DNA of 64,000 nt from Ancylobacter sp. IITR112 (GCF_041415945.1 NZ_JBGCUS010000001.1:2790001-2854000), one strand, 5' to 3'; shown: positions 11,961 to 20,896, numbered from the stretch's first letter. Notes: generated by a model not told the origin, from the sequence alone. Numbers and translations: made by a program.

Positions 11961-12494
11961 ATGCCGCGGCTCTTCACCGCCCTCGAAATCCCAAGCGACG
12001 TTGCCGAACACCTGTCGATGCTGCGCGGCGGGCTGCCCGGCGCGCGCTGGATCAGCCCGGAATTCTACCACGTCACCCTGCGCTTCATCGGCGATGTCGA
12101 CCATGTGGTCGCGCGCGACGCCGCCGCCGCCCTGGACGAAATCGAGCGCTTCGGCTTCGATCTCACCCTTTCCGGCGTCGACCAGTTCGGCAATCACAAG
12201 CCGCACTCCATCTTCGCCGGTGTGCAGGCCAATCCGGCGCTGAACGAGCTGCAGGCCGAGCATGAGCGGGCAATGAAGCGCATCGGCCTGCCGCCGGAAG
12301 GGCGCAATTTCCGCCCGCATGTCACCCTCGCCCGGCTGCGGGACGCTGCCCCGCGCCAGGTGGCGGATTATCTCGCTCTGCGCGGCTATTTCCGCAGCGC
12401 CACCTTCGAAGTGTCGCGCTTCGTGCTCTATTCGTCCCGCGATTCCGTCGGTGGCGGGCCTTACCGCGTGGAAGCCGCCTATCCGCTGATGTGA
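11961..12494 (+). CDS. thpR: RNA 2',3'-cyclic phosphodiesterase (2'-5' RNA ligase family)
   Basis: Opens 2',3'-cyclic phosphate ends of RNA to 2'-phosphates. The 177-residue protein contains the two catalytic HxTx motifs of the 2H phosphoesterase family: HVTL at 37-40 and HVTL at 120-123, each in a beta-strand context. Length matches the family. The AGGAGGG ribosome site just upstream of ATG 11961 supports the start. Its physiological role in bacteria is unsettled. Confidence 0.92.
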   Translation: MPRLFTALEIPSDVAEHLSMLRGGLPGARWISPEFYHVTLRFIGDVDHVVARDAAAALDEIERFGFDLTLSGVDQFGNHKPHSIFAGVQANPALNELQAEHERAMKRIGLPPEGRNFRPHVTLARLRDAAPRQVADYLALRGYFRSATFEVSRFVLYSSRDSVGGGPYRVEAAYPLM

Positions 12495-12575
12495 TCGGCG
12501 CAGGCGTTGCGAAAGCCGGGGGCGGCAACCATCTGCTGGAATGCCGGCCCCGCCACGGGCCGTCCGGAGAATGCG

Positions 12576-12983
12576 ATGATCCACCGAGCCGACCCTGCCC
12601 TCGACCGCGAGCATATTGACGCCGAGGATATCGCCCCCGAAGGACTTTCCGGCGCCAGCGCCGAGGAGGAGGCCCGTGTGCGCGCCGGTTTCTGGCCGAA
12701 GCTGACGGGCGCCCTCTCCCGCATTCCCTTCGCCGAGGACGCGGCGGCGGCCTATTACTGCGCTCTGGATCGGGAGACGCCGACACGGGTGCGCGCGCTT
12801 CTGTTCGGCGCCCTCGCCTATTTCCTGCTGCCCACCGATGCTGTGCCGGACGTGTTCGTCGGCCTCGGCTTCACCGATGACGCGGCGGTACTGGCCACCG
12901 CGCTGAATCTGCTCGCCAGCCATATCGGCGCGGATCACCGCATGGCGGCGCGGGCGGCGCTGGCGCGGCTGCGCGCGCGGTGA
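12576..12983 (+). CDS. DUF1232 (YkvA-type) membrane protein
   Basis: Small protein of 135 residues. The conserved DUF1232 core is ALLFGALAYFLLPTDAVPDV followed by GFTDDAAVLATALNLL (about 72-110). It forms a hydrophobic hairpin with the YFLxPxDxxPD motif. The acidic N-terminal 45 residues are variable. The ATG at 12576 is used because the residues before it are not conserved-looking and Cys/Pro-rich. The family has no assigned function. Confidence 0.85.
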   Translation: MIHRADPALDREHIDAEDIAPEGLSGASAEEEARVRAGFWPKLTGALSRIPFAEDAAAAYYCALDRETPTRVRALLFGALAYFLLPTDAVPDVFVGLGFTDDAAVLATALNLLASHIGADHRMAARAALARLRAR

Positions 12984-13182
12984 GCGACGGCGCGGCGATC
13001 TTTGCGGCAAAGGGCGGAACTGCCATCAATTCGCCGCCGCCCTTTCGCCAATTGAGCGTGAACACTTCCGTTTGCACCGCCAAGGGTTCACAGCCGCCAA
13101 GAGCGCGGATATCCCTGAGCCGCTGAGACGGAGAATCACGCAAGCCGCCCCGGCGGCCTTTCGGATACGGAGGATGCAGACC

Positions 13183-13701
13183 ATGGCACGACGCACCGTG
13201 CGCGCCGCACTCACCGGCCTGGCAATGGCACTGATCGGGATCGGCGGAGCCAGTGCCCAGGGTGCGCCCAAGCTGGTCACCCAGTCCGGCGACTGGGGCG
13301 TCTATCTCGACACCAGCGGCAGCGGCAAGATTTGCTACGCCCTCTCCCAGCCGAAGACCCGCATGCCGGCCGGGCTGAAGCGCGATCCCGCCTATTTCTT
13401 CATCTCCACCCGCACCGCCGAGAATGTGAAGGGCGAAGTGAGCGTGGTCATGGGCTTCACGCTCAAGGAAGGCACCGACGCGACACTGACCATCGGGTCA
13501 AACAGTTTCGATCTCTACACCCGCGGCACCGGCGCCTGGGTGCGCAATGTGGCCGAGGAAGCCCGGCTGGTCGACGCGCTGCGCAAAGGTCGGGATGTTG
13601 TGGTGAAGAGCACTTCCGCGCGCGGCAACGTCACCACCGACACCTATTCGCTCAGCGGCGTCTCGGCCGCTATTGACCGCGCCGCCCAGGAATGTCGCTG
13701 A
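13183..13701 (+). CDS. Invasion-associated locus B (IalB) family protein
   Basis: Secreted 172-residue protein. Residues 1-28 form a Sec signal peptide (ARRTVRAALTGLAMALIG with cleavage near ASAQG). The mature part has the IalB-family signature SGDWGVYLD...KICYALSQPKT followed by PAYFFISTR and VVMGFTLKEG, with paired cysteines (one early, one in the final QECR). GGAGG at 13169-13173 lies eight bases before ATG 13183, so that start is preferred to the ATG nine bases earlier. The family is named after a Bartonella invasion factor, but homologues are widespread in free-living rhizobia and do not imply pathogenicity. Confidence 0.88.
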   Translation: MARRTVRAALTGLAMALIGIGGASAQGAPKLVTQSGDWGVYLDTSGSGKICYALSQPKTRMPAGLKRDPAYFFISTRTAENVKGEVSVVMGFTLKEGTDATLTIGSNSFDLYTRGTGAWVRNVAEEARLVDALRKGRDVVVKSTSARGNVTTDTYSLSGVSAAIDRAAQECR

Positions 13702-13780
13702 CGCTTCGCCCGCGCCTGCTACACTGACGGCGGCGGCGTGTCGTCCCGCTGTTTCCCGAGCCACCATTTTCGAGGTCGCC

Positions 13781-14554
13781 ATGCCCGCCGAACTGCGGCT
13801 CATCCCCTGCCTCGCCGACAATTACGCGGTGCTGCTGCGCGATCCCGTGACCGAGGCCACCGCCGTCATCGACGTGCCGGAGGTGGCCCCCGTCCTGGCC
13901 GCACTGGAGCGCGAGGACTGGACGCTGACCCACATCCTCGTCACCCATCATCATACCGATCACATCGCCGGGGTGGAGGCGCTGAAGGAGCGCTTCGGCG
14001 CGACGGTGATCGGCCCGCGCGCCGAGCGCGACACCATTCCCGGCCTCGACTTCGCCGTGGTGGACGGCGACCCCGTGGCCGTGGGCGGGCTGGTGGGTCG
14101 GGTGATGGAAACGCCCGGCCACACCAAGGGCCATATCGTCTTCCTGTTCGAGGAAGAAAGGCTGCTGTTTGCCGGCGACACGCTGTTCGTCATGGGCTGC
14201 GGCCGGCCCTTCGAGTGCGATCCGCCGGTGCTGTGGGAATCGCTGGCGCGGCTGCGCACCCTGCCCGACGACATCGCGGTCTATTGCGGACACGAATACA
14301 CGCTCGCCAATGCCCGGTTCGCGCTCAGCGTCGACCCGGACAACGCCGCCATCGCCGCACGGCTGAAGGAGATCGAGGCGCAGCGGGAGGCGGGGCAGCC
14401 GACCCTGCCGACCACGATCGGCGCGGAGAAGGCGACCAATCCCTTCCTGCGCGCCGATGATCCCGACCTCGCCGCCCGCATCGGCCTGCCCGGCGCCGAG
14501 CCGGGCGCGGTGTTCACCGAACTACGCAACCTGAAGAACAGCTTCCGGGGCTGA
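13781..14554 (+). CDS. gloB: Hydroxyacylglutathione hydrolase (glyoxalase II)
   Basis: Hydrolyses S-D-lactoylglutathione to lactate and glutathione, the second step of methylglyoxal removal. The 257-residue protein has the metallo-beta-lactamase metal motif THHHTDHIAG (about 61-70), the second metal ligands in ETPGHTKGHIVFLF and FAGDTLF, and the CGHEYTLANARFA segment with the substrate-binding residues of the GloB C-terminal domain. The ATG at 13781 gives the standard N-terminus MPAELRLIPCLADNYAVL. It is followed after 3 bases by a DUF985 gene, so the two are likely co-transcribed. Confidence 0.95.
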   Translation: MPAELRLIPCLADNYAVLLRDPVTEATAVIDVPEVAPVLAALEREDWTLTHILVTHHHTDHIAGVEALKERFGATVIGPRAERDTIPGLDFAVVDGDPVAVGGLVGRVMETPGHTKGHIVFLFEEERLLFAGDTLFVMGCGRPFECDPPVLWESLARLRTLPDDIAVYCGHEYTLANARFALSVDPDNAAIAARLKEIEAQREAGQPTLPTTIGAEKATNPFLRADDPDLAARIGLPGAEPGAVFTELRNLKNSFRG

Positions 14555-14557
14555 GCG

Positions 14558-14998
14558 ATGCGCCGCGCCGGCCTTTCCGCCCAGGACATTATCGCCCAGC
14601 TCGGCCTTGTCCCGCACCCGGAAGGCGGGCACTATCGCGAGACCTTCCGCGACAGCCAGCAGACGCCGGACGGGCGCGCGGCCTCGACCGCGATCTATTT
14701 CCTGCTTGCCGCGGGCGAGGTGTCGCACTGGCACCGCGTGGACGCGGTGGAGATGTGGCACTGGCATGCCGGCGCGCCGCTGGAACTCAGCATCGCCGCC
14801 GAAGCGGCCGGCCCGGTCGTGCCGCATCTTCTCGGCCCGGGCATCGACGCCGGCGAGGAGCCGCAGCGCATCGTCCCCCGGGCCGCCTGGCAGTCCGCCC
14901 GCAGCCTCGGTGACTGGACTCTGGTCGGCTGCACTGTGGCGCCGGGCTTCCATTTCGCCGGATTTGAGCTCGCGGCCCCCGGCTGGTCGCCGGGCTGA
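14558..14998 (+). CDS. Cupin domain-containing protein, DUF985 family
   Basis: A 146-residue single-domain cupin. The family motifs PHPEGGHYRETFRD, STAIYFLLAAGEVSHWHRVD and EMWHWHAG are visible, with clustered histidines that could bind metal or a sugar. The enzyme activity of DUF985 proteins is not established. It starts three bases after gloB and shares its strand. Confidence 0.87.
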   Translation: MRRAGLSAQDIIAQLGLVPHPEGGHYRETFRDSQQTPDGRAASTAIYFLLAAGEVSHWHRVDAVEMWHWHAGAPLELSIAAEAAGPVVPHLLGPGIDAGEEPQRIVPRAAWQSARSLGDWTLVGCTVAPGFHFAGFELAAPGWSPG

Positions 14999-15011
14999 TC
15001 CCTGTCCGTCG

Positions 15012-15923
15012 CTACCGCCGCGCCAGCAGCGTCGCCACCGCCGCACCGCCGACAATGAGCGCGCAGGCGAGCCCGAGCGACCAGCTCAGCGCCGCGAATC
15101 CGGCCGCCACCAGCAACAGGGTGGAGAGTACCGGCGCGGCATAGGACATCACGCCGAGCAGCCGGATGTCGCCGCGTTTCATGCCGATGTCCCAGGTGTA
15201 GAACGCGATGCCCACCGGGCCGATGCCGAGCGCGACCACGGCCAGCCACTCCCCGACCCCAACCGGCCACACCGCGGGTTCAAACAGCGCATGGCAGAGC
15301 GCGGAGAGCGCTGCGGTGGCGAGGCAGAAGCCGGCCACCACTTCCGTCGGCACCCCGGCGAAGCGGCGCGAGGCGACGGAATAGACCGACCAGATCACCG
15401 CGCAGAACGCGGCGGCGAGATAGCCGGGCACATATTCCGGCGCGAAACCGAAGCCGCCGGCCCGGCCGCCGAGCAGCACCACCGTGCCGGCAAGGCCCAT
15501 CAGCGCGCCGAAGATGTGCGCCGGCCGCAGCTTTTCGCCCGGCAGGAAGGCGGAGAACAGCACGATGAGCAGCGGCCAGAGATAGGCGATCAGGCCAGCT
15601 TCCGCTGGCGGCGCCAGCTTCAGGGCCGAGAAATAGAAGAAGTGATAGCCGAACAAGCCGCCCACACCGTGCAGCCACACCGGCCAGGGCTGGCGCAGCA
15701 CGGAAAGCCCGACACCGCGCAGCACCGCCGTGACGAGGCCGACGACGCCGCCAATGGCGAAGGTCAGCGCGGTGAGCAGGAAGGGCGGCACCGCGCCGGT
15801 GGAGGAGGTGGCCAGCGCCAGCGTCGACCACAGCAGGATGGCGGTGAACCCTATGGCGGTCGCGGTGCGGCGCGATAACGGAACAGGGACGGGCACGGAT
15901 TCGAGCGGAGCGGAACGGGGCAT
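15012..15923 (-). CDS. EamA/DMT-family transporter
   Basis: Drug/metabolite-superfamily permease of 303 residues with about ten transmembrane helices arranged as two EamA repeats (about 22-150 and 165-300). The first helix reads TAIGFTAILLWSTLALAT, similar in form to the aromatic amino acid exporter YddG. AAGGTG precedes ATG 15921-15923 on the minus strand. It converges on the DUF985 gene with 13 bases between the stop codons. The substrate is not identifiable; amino acid or metabolite export is most likely. Confidence 0.85.
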   Translation of the reverse strand: MPRSAPLESVPVPVPLSRRTATAIGFTAILLWSTLALATSSTGAVPPFLLTALTFAIGGVVGLVTAVLRGVGLSVLRQPWPVWLHGVGGLFGYHFFYFSALKLAPPAEAGLIAYLWPLLIVLFSAFLPGEKLRPAHIFGALMGLAGTVVLLGGRAGGFGFAPEYVPGYLAAAFCAVIWSVYSVASRRFAGVPTEVVAGFCLATAALSALCHALFEPAVWPVGVGEWLAVVALGIGPVGIAFYTWDIGMKRGDIRLLGVMSYAAPVLSTLLLVAAGFAALSWSLGLACALIVGGAAVATLLARR

Positions 15924-15970
15924 GTGACACCTTTGCGGGAGCCCCTTATGGCCGGGCCGGCGGCCGGCGC

Positions 15971-16030
15971 CAAGAGGTCGACCAAGAGGTCGACCAAGAG
16001 GTCGGCCAAGAGGTCGACCAAGAGGTCGGC
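15971..16030. repeat. Tandem repeat, five copies of a 12-base unit
   Basis: Five perfect-length copies of CAAGAGGTCGRC stand head to tail; copies 1, 2 and 4 end in GAC and copies 3 and 5 in GGC. The repeat lies between the EamA transporter start and the PepSY gene. A short plus-strand frame would read (KRST/KRSA) repeats, but it has no ribosome site and begins inside the transporter's leader, so I treat the repeat as non-coding. Confidence 0.9.
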
Positions 16031-16195
16031 CATATGGCCCGAGATCCGGCCCTGCACCCGGTGGTGCACTGGCCCCTCCACCGCTCCCATCGCCCGGGCC
16101 GCTTCCGCCGAGATGACGACAATCGGCCGCAGCGGGGGAACCGCAGTGGCAGGCGCTTCTTACCCTAACGTCATCTTCAATTTCAGGAGTCTCTC

Positions 16196-16477
16196 ATGAC
16201 GACGCCCGTCAGTCCCCTGCCCCGCGCCCTGGTCCTCTCCCTGGCCCCCGTCCTCACCGCCTGCGTGCTCGTCGCCGCGCCCGCTCTCGCCCAGACCCCG
16301 ACGACCGGCATTGAGGACGCGCTGCGCATTGCCCGTGACAATGGCGTGGCAAGTGTCACCAAGATCGAGCTCGATGACGGCAAATGGGAGGTGGAAGGCA
16401 GGAATGCCGACCAGCGCGAGATCGAGATCGACATCGACCGTACCAGCGGCAAGGTGCTTAAGACCGAAACCCGCTGA
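16196..16477 (+). CDS. PepSY domain-containing periplasmic protein
   Basis: A 93-residue exported protein: signal peptide 1-33 (helix LVLSLAPVLTACVLVAAPA, cleavage after ALAQ) followed by one PepSY domain (IEDALRIARDNGVASVTKIE to EIDIDRTSGKVL). PepSY modules often inhibit peptidases or sense the envelope. The start is preceded by a CAGGAG ribosome site. It converges with phaB, leaving 44 bases between the stops. Confidence 0.85.
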   Translation: MTTPVSPLPRALVLSLAPVLTACVLVAAPALAQTPTTGIEDALRIARDNGVASVTKIELDDGKWEVEGRNADQREIEIDIDRTSGKVLKTETR

Positions 16478-16521
16478 CGGGCAGCCGCCGCGCGCCTCAC
16501 CGGCGGGCGGCGGCGGTCGTC

Positions 16522-17247
16522 TCAGGCGAGATGCTGGCCACCATTGGCGGAGAGCGTCGAGCCGGTGATGAATCCGGCCTCATCGGCGGCGAGAAACACG
16601 ACGCAGCGCGCGATTTCCTCAGCCTCGCCGAGCCGTCCGACGGGTATCTGCGGCAGGATGCTCTTCTCCAGCACGTCCTTCGGCACCGCCAGCACCATTT
16701 CCGTCGCGATATAGCCGGGGCAGATGGCGTTGACGGTGACACCCTTCCGGGCGACTTCCTGCGACAGTGCCTTGGTGAAGCCGATCTCGCCGGCCTTGGC
16801 GGCACAATAATTGGTCTGCCCCATCTGCCCCTTCTGGCCGTTGATGGAGGAGATGTTGACGATGCGGCCGAAGCCGCGCTCGCGCATGTCTTCGATCACG
16901 TTGCGGCACATGTTGAACACCGAGGTGAGGTTGGTGTTGATCACCGCGTGCCAGTTCTCCGGCGACATCTTGTGCAGCATGCCGTCGCGCGTGATGCCGG
17001 CATTGTTCACCAGCACCTCGACCGGCCCGAGCGCCGCCGTCACTGCGGCGATGCCTGCCTTGCAGGCTTCGAAATCCGAGACATCCCATTTGAAGGTGGG
17101 AATGCCGGTCTCCGCCGTGAACGCGGCAGCCGCCGCGTCATTGCCGGCATAATTGGCGGCAACGGAATAGCCCGCCCCCTTCAGGGCCTTGCAGATGGCC
17201 GCGCCGATGCCGCGCGTCCCACCCGTGACCAATGCAACACGCGCCAT
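16522..17247 (-). CDS. phaB: Acetoacetyl-CoA reductase
   Basis: NADPH-dependent reduction of acetoacetyl-CoA to (R)-3-hydroxybutyryl-CoA, the monomer for polyhydroxybutyrate. The 241-residue length is exactly that of PhaB. It has the Rossmann glycine motif TGGTRGIG, NNAGITRD, the catalytic serine in VNISSINGQKGQMGQ and YCAAKAG with Tyr and Lys. GGGGGG-rich sequence directly upstream acts as the ribosome site. It lies 131 bases downstream of phaA on the same strand, separated by a hairpin (17345-17370). Confidence 0.95.
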   Translation of the reverse strand: MARVALVTGGTRGIGAAICKALKGAGYSVAANYAGNDAAAAAFTAETGIPTFKWDVSDFEACKAGIAAVTAALGPVEVLVNNAGITRDGMLHKMSPENWHAVINTNLTSVFNMCRNVIEDMRERGFGRIVNISSINGQKGQMGQTNYCAAKAGEIGFTKALSQEVARKGVTVNAICPGYIATEMVLAVPKDVLEKSILPQIPVGRLGEAEEIARCVVFLAADEAGFITGSTLSANGGQHLA

Positions 17248-17344
17248 GTCTCCCCCCTCTGGCGTCCCTTTCCCTAGGGAACTCGCGACGGTTGTACGTC
17301 GATTCTTTCGCACGGCAAGGCGGAAAGCCCGCCCTGCCGCCAGT

Positions 17345-17370
17345 GGTCACGGTGTGAAGCCGCCGTGACC
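17345..17370 (-). other. Perfect hairpin between phaA and phaB
   Basis: GGTCACGG at 17345-17352 pairs with CCGTGACC at 17363-17370 around a 10-base loop. There is no T tract on either side, so it is not a standard terminator. It could stabilise the phaA mRNA end or partly separate expression of the two genes. Confidence 0.5.
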
Positions 17371-17378
17371 CTGTCGCC

Positions 17379-18557
17379 TCAGTCGCGCTGAAGGCACATG
17401 GCGATGCCCATGCCGCCGCCAATGCACAGCGTGGCAAGCGCCTTCTTGGCGTCGCGCTTCTCCATCTCGTAGAGCAGCGTGGTGAGAATGCGCGCTCCCG
17501 AGGCACCGATGGGGTGGCCGATGGCGATGGCGCCGCCATTGACGTTCACCTTGTCGGTATCCCAGCCGAGATCCTTGTTCACCGCGCAGGCCTGCGCCGC
17601 GAAGGCCTCGTTGGCCTCGATCAGGTCGAGATCGGCGGCACTCCAGCCGGCCTTTTCCAGCGCGCGGCGGGAGGCGGGAATCGGCCCGGAGCCCATGATG
17701 GCGGGATCGACGCCCGCCTGCGCCCAGGAGACGATGCGCGCCAGCGGCGTCTTGCCGGCGCTGGCGGCCCGGGCGGCGGACATCAGCACCACGGCGGCGG
17801 CGCCGTCATTGATGCCCGACGCATTGCCCGCGGTGACCGTGCCGTCCTTGGAGAAGGCCGGGCGCAGCTTGGTCATCGTCTCGATGGTGGCGCCGTGGCG
17901 CGGATACTCGTCATCGGCGACGATCACGTCGCCCTTGCGCGAGGAAATCGTGACCGGGACGATCTCGTCCTTGAACCGGCCCGCCTTCTGCGCCGCCTCG
18001 GCCTTGTTCTGCGAGCGGACGGCGAAATTGTCCTGCTCGTCGCGGGTGATCTGCCACTGGCGGGCAACGTTCTCGGCAGTGGTGCCCATGTGGTAACCGT
18101 TGAAGGCGTCCCACAGGCCGTCCTTGATCATGGTATCGACCATCTCGAGGCTGCCCATCTTGGTGCCGTTGCGCAGATGGGCGCAATGCGGCGCCTGGCT
18201 CATCGATTCCTGGCCGCCGGCGACGACGATCTCGCTGTCCCCGTTGAGGATCGCCTGATAGCCGAGCGCGACGGCGCGCAGGCCGGAGCCGCAGAGCTGG
18301 TTCACGCCCCAGGCGGGGCTTTCCACCGGAATGCCGGCCGCCACCGACGCCTGGCGCGCCGGGTTCTGCCCCGCGCCGGCGGTGAGGATCTGGCCCATGA
18401 TGGTCTCGCTCACCTCGCCGGGCGCGACACCGGCGCGCTCCAGCGCCGCGCTGATCGCGACCTTGCCCAGCTCATGGGCGGGCAGCGAGGAAAGCACGCC
18501 GTTGAACGCGCCGACAGCGGTGCGGGCGGCGCCGACGATGACGATGCCGTCTTTCAT
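17379..18557 (-). CDS. phaA: Acetyl-CoA C-acetyltransferase (beta-ketothiolase)
   Basis: Condenses two acetyl-CoA to acetoacetyl-CoA, first step of polyhydroxybutyrate synthesis. The 392 residues contain the acylated cysteine in [14 protein letters not shown], the [10 protein letters not shown] loop, the histidine motif [20 protein letters not shown] and the second cysteine in [11 protein letters not shown]. The start at 18555-18557 is preceded by GGAGGAC on the minus strand; the 39-residue upstream extension covers the intergenic promoter and is rejected. It is divergent from phaR. Confidence 0.96.
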   Translation of the reverse strand: MKDGIVIVGAARTAVGAFNGVLSSLPAHELGKVAISAALERAGVAPGEVSETIMGQILTAGAGQNPARQASVAAGIPVESPAWGVNQLCGSGLRAVALGYQAILNGDSEIVVAGGQESMSQAPHCAHLRNGTKMGSLEMVDTMIKDGLWDAFNGYHMGTTAENVARQWQITRDEQDNFAVRSQNKAEAAQKAGRFKDEIVPVTISSRKGDVIVADDEYPRHGATIETMTKLRPAFSKDGTVTAGNASGINDGAAAVVLMSAARAASAGKTPLARIVSWAQAGVDPAIMGSGPIPASRRALEKAGWSAADLDLIEANEAFAAQACAVNKDLGWDTDKVNVNGGAIAIGHPIGASGARILTTLLYEMEKRDAKKALATLCIGGGMGIAMCLQRD

Positions 18558-18684
18558 GAATGACGTCCTCCGGTACGGGCCTGGATGCGGGCACGGCCTG
18601 CCGGCCGGCGCCTCACCTTGTTGTTTAGGTGTGACAGCATCGTGGTGGCCACCTGTGATCCATGTCAATGCCACGCTGATTTTA

Positions 18685-18718
18685 CTGACGCCACGTCAGG
18701 GTGCAGCGCACGCGCTGC
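18685..18718. promoter_or_regulatory. Two adjacent perfect palindromes, candidate PhaR operator
   Basis: In the 258-base region between the divergent phaA and phaR genes, CTGACG-CCA-CGTCAG (18685-18699) is followed three bases later by GCAGCGC-AC-GCGCTGC (18703-18718). Both are perfect inverted repeats. PhaR of Paracoccus is known to bind TGC-rich inverted sites upstream of its targets; the GCAG/CTGC arms here resemble that in content although not in orientation. The operator role is inferred from position and symmetry. Confidence 0.5.
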
Positions 18719-18815
18719 GCGCGGGGCATCTCGCGAGCGCCACAATTCCTGTAGCCGGGCGCCGGGAAACGTCCTAGGATTTTCAATGGGAAACGATCAA
18801 GGCGACTGGATCACA

Positions 18816-19403
18816 ATGGCAAAATCCACCGAACCCGTCACCATCAAGAAATACGCGAACCGCCGCCTCTACAATACCGGCACAAGCACCTATGTGACGC
18901 TTGAAGATCTCGCGCAGATGGTCAAGAACGGCGAAGATTTCGTCGTCTACGACGCCAAAACCTCCGACGACATCACCCATTCCGTACTGACCCAGATCAT
19001 CTTCGAGCAGGAAGGCAAGGGCCAGAATCTGCTGCCGATCAATTTCCTGCGCCAGATCATCCGCTTCTATGGCGACAGCATGCAGATGCTGGTTCCCCGC
19101 TACCTCGACATGTCGATCGAGAACTTCAGCAAGGAACAGAACAACCTGCGCGAGCACTTCTCCAAGACGCTCGGGCTCCCCGGCATGGGCGGCTTCGGCA
19201 TGCTGGAAGAGCAGGTGCGGCGCAACATGGAAATGTTCGACCGGACCTTCAAGATGTTCCTGCCCAATGGGCGCGAGGAGGCCGCCTCGTCTCCCACGAC
19301 ACAGGCCGGTCCGCAGCCCGACGATTTCGATGAGCTGCGGCGCCAGGTGGCGGATATGCAGAAGCGGCTCGACAAGCTCGGGGATGGCGGCAAGAAGGAG
19401 TGA
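18816..19403 (+). CDS. phaR: Polyhydroxyalkanoate synthesis repressor PhaR
   Basis: DNA-binding protein that represses PHA granule genes and is released by binding nascent polymer. The 195 residues have the PHB/PHA accumulation regulator DNA-binding domain (VTIKKYANRRLYNTGTSTYV and LTQIIFEQE, about 8-75), one or two PHB-accumulation domains with FLRQIIRFYGDSMQMLVPRY, and a C-terminal coiled coil (LRRQVADMQKRLDKLG). An in-frame ATG 30 bases earlier (18786) with an AGGA site is an alternative start; 18816 begins at the usual MAKS... N-terminus. Its place opposite phaA supports autoregulation and phaAB control. Confidence 0.94.
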   Translation: MAKSTEPVTIKKYANRRLYNTGTSTYVTLEDLAQMVKNGEDFVVYDAKTSDDITHSVLTQIIFEQEGKGQNLLPINFLRQIIRFYGDSMQMLVPRYLDMSIENFSKEQNNLREHFSKTLGLPGMGGFGMLEEQVRRNMEMFDRTFKMFLPNGREEAASSPTTQAGPQPDDFDELRRQVADMQKRLDKLGDGGKKE

Positions 19404-19463
19404 TCGCCAGGGCGGGCTGATGCCCGCTTTCGGCATCGCGCCTGAGGCGCCGAGCCCCGGCGG

Positions 19464-20741
19464 CTAGGGCTGCGGGACCGCGCTGGCGCTGACGACCGCC
19501 CCCGAAGTGTCGAGCGCCGGCGCACCGTTGCGGGCGCTCGCCGATGCCGGCACCGGCACTACCGGCAGTCCGGCGGTGATCGCAGCGGCGCGGGCACGAT
19601 CGAGCCCGGAGACCCGGATGCCGGCCAGATCGACCTTCGCATCGCCCTGCTGTGCGGCGCGGGCGATCATCCCGCGCAGTTCCGGGGCGAGTTCCGCCAA
19701 CTGGGCGAATTTGGCGTGGTTGAAGCCATCCAGCGACTTCACATTGGACATGTCGACAACGATCGCGCCGAGTTCGACCAGTTCGGTGTCGTGGGTGTAG
19801 GCCCCGAGACGGGGCTTGTCGCCGGCGATGAAGTCGGAAAAGGCCAGCGCCTTGTCATCGCTGGAGACGATGACAAGGAACGGCTTGGGCGGCTTGCCGA
19901 AGCGCTTGAGCTGGCTCTTGAACACATCGACATCAATGTCGGGCGCGGCCAGGACGATATTGCCGATCTTTTCCACCGGCAGGCGCTTGCCGGAAATCTG
20001 AATCTGCCGCAGCGCTTCCACCGTGACCCAATTGCCCATGGAATGCGCGACGATGCTCACCTGGTCGGCGCCGCTGGCGAAGACGAGCCGTATCGTCTCC
20101 TCCAGCCGGTCGCGGGCGGCGGTGGCGCTGTTATTGTCGTAGACATAATCCGAGATTTCGCCACGCGAGGCCCAGGTGAACAGCACCGGCACGCCCGTCG
20201 CCTTCGAATCCTCGGCCATCTGGGTAAGCCGGTACAGCGCCTCAGAGAACAGCGTGTTGTAGCCGTGGACGAAGATGACCGCCTGCCGCCTGCCGGCCGG
20301 GAACTTCGCCAGTTCGCGCTGGAGGTCGGCGGAAAATTCCTTCGGCGTCTCGCGATATTCCGCCTCGCGCACCACCATGTCGGTCGCGGGATTGGGCGGC
20401 GACTGCGTCGGCGCCTCCACCATGCCCGGCTTGTGAGTGGGCGGTACGCTAACCTCGATCTTGGCGAAGCTCAGTTCCGGCGTGCGCTCTCCGCTGTAGA
20501 ACACGCCGGGGCGCGGATCGCGCGCGCGGGCCGAGGCGACGAGCAACGTGTGGGTGCTGATGCTGACATCGTCATTCTCGATGACGGTGAGCGCGTCCGG
20601 TCCCGGGCGCCCGGCGCAGCCGGCCAGCACCGGCGCGACCAGCACCAGCGCCAGCAGCCAGGCGAAGGCCTGAGATGATCCACGGCTCGCACGACGCAAC
20701 ACGACAGGCTCTCCGTTCGAACGCGCCCGAGGCGGGTACAC
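19464..20741 (-). CDS. Alpha/beta hydrolase lipoprotein, DUF900 family
   Basis: Predicted lipoprotein esterase/hydrolase of up to 425 residues. The N-terminal helix FAWLLALVLVAPVLAGC ends in an LAGC lipobox, so it is probably anchored to a membrane. The DUF900 alpha/beta-hydrolase core (about 145-345) has AVIFVHGYNT (oxyanion region) and the nucleophile elbow IVAHSMGNW with Ser; Asp and His candidates follow in NIVLAAPDIDVDVF and in the C-terminal half. The reading frame begins with GTG at 20739-20741; GTG codons about 12 residues further in are possible alternative starts. Substrate unknown. It converges with phaR. Confidence 0.85.
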   Translation of the reverse strand: MYPPRARSNGEPVVLRRASRGSSQAFAWLLALVLVAPVLAGCAGRPGPDALTVIENDDVSISTHTLLVASARARDPRPGVFYSGERTPELSFAKIEVSVPPTHKPGMVEAPTQSPPNPATDMVVREAEYRETPKEFSADLQRELAKFPAGRRQAVIFVHGYNTLFSEALYRLTQMAEDSKATGVPVLFTWASRGEISDYVYDNNSATAARDRLEETIRLVFASGADQVSIVAHSMGNWVTVEALRQIQISGKRLPVEKIGNIVLAAPDIDVDVFKSQLKRFGKPPKPFLVIVSSDDKALAFSDFIAGDKPRLGAYTHDTELVELGAIVVDMSNVKSLDGFNHAKFAQLAELAPELRGMIARAAQQGDAKVDLAGIRVSGLDRARAAAITAGLPVVPVPASASARNGAPALDTSGAVVSASAVPQP

Positions 20742-20845
20742 TTGGGGGGCGAGCGCACATTATCAGTGGCCCCCTTACAAGAATACGGCACCAACGCTTC
20801 CGGATCGTTACCACCGCGCGGCAAATGCACCGGCCGGACACGCGA

Positions 20846-20867
20846 AAGCCGGCCCGAGGGCCGGCTT
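20846..20867 (-). terminator. Hairpin after rpmF, weak terminator
   Basis: AAGCCGGCCC pairs perfectly with GGGCCGGCTT around two bases; on the minus strand it is followed by TTTCGCG. It stands 30 bases after the rpmF stop. The short T run makes it a moderate terminator candidate. Confidence 0.55.
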
Positions 20868-20896
20868 CGGACAGATCGGCACACAGGCGCGGCGGA

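Noticed and set aside
15924..16199. Protein with KRST/KRSA repeats
   Set aside because: Begins in the transporter leader, lacks a ribosome site and domains; the repeat is explained by 12-base slippage.
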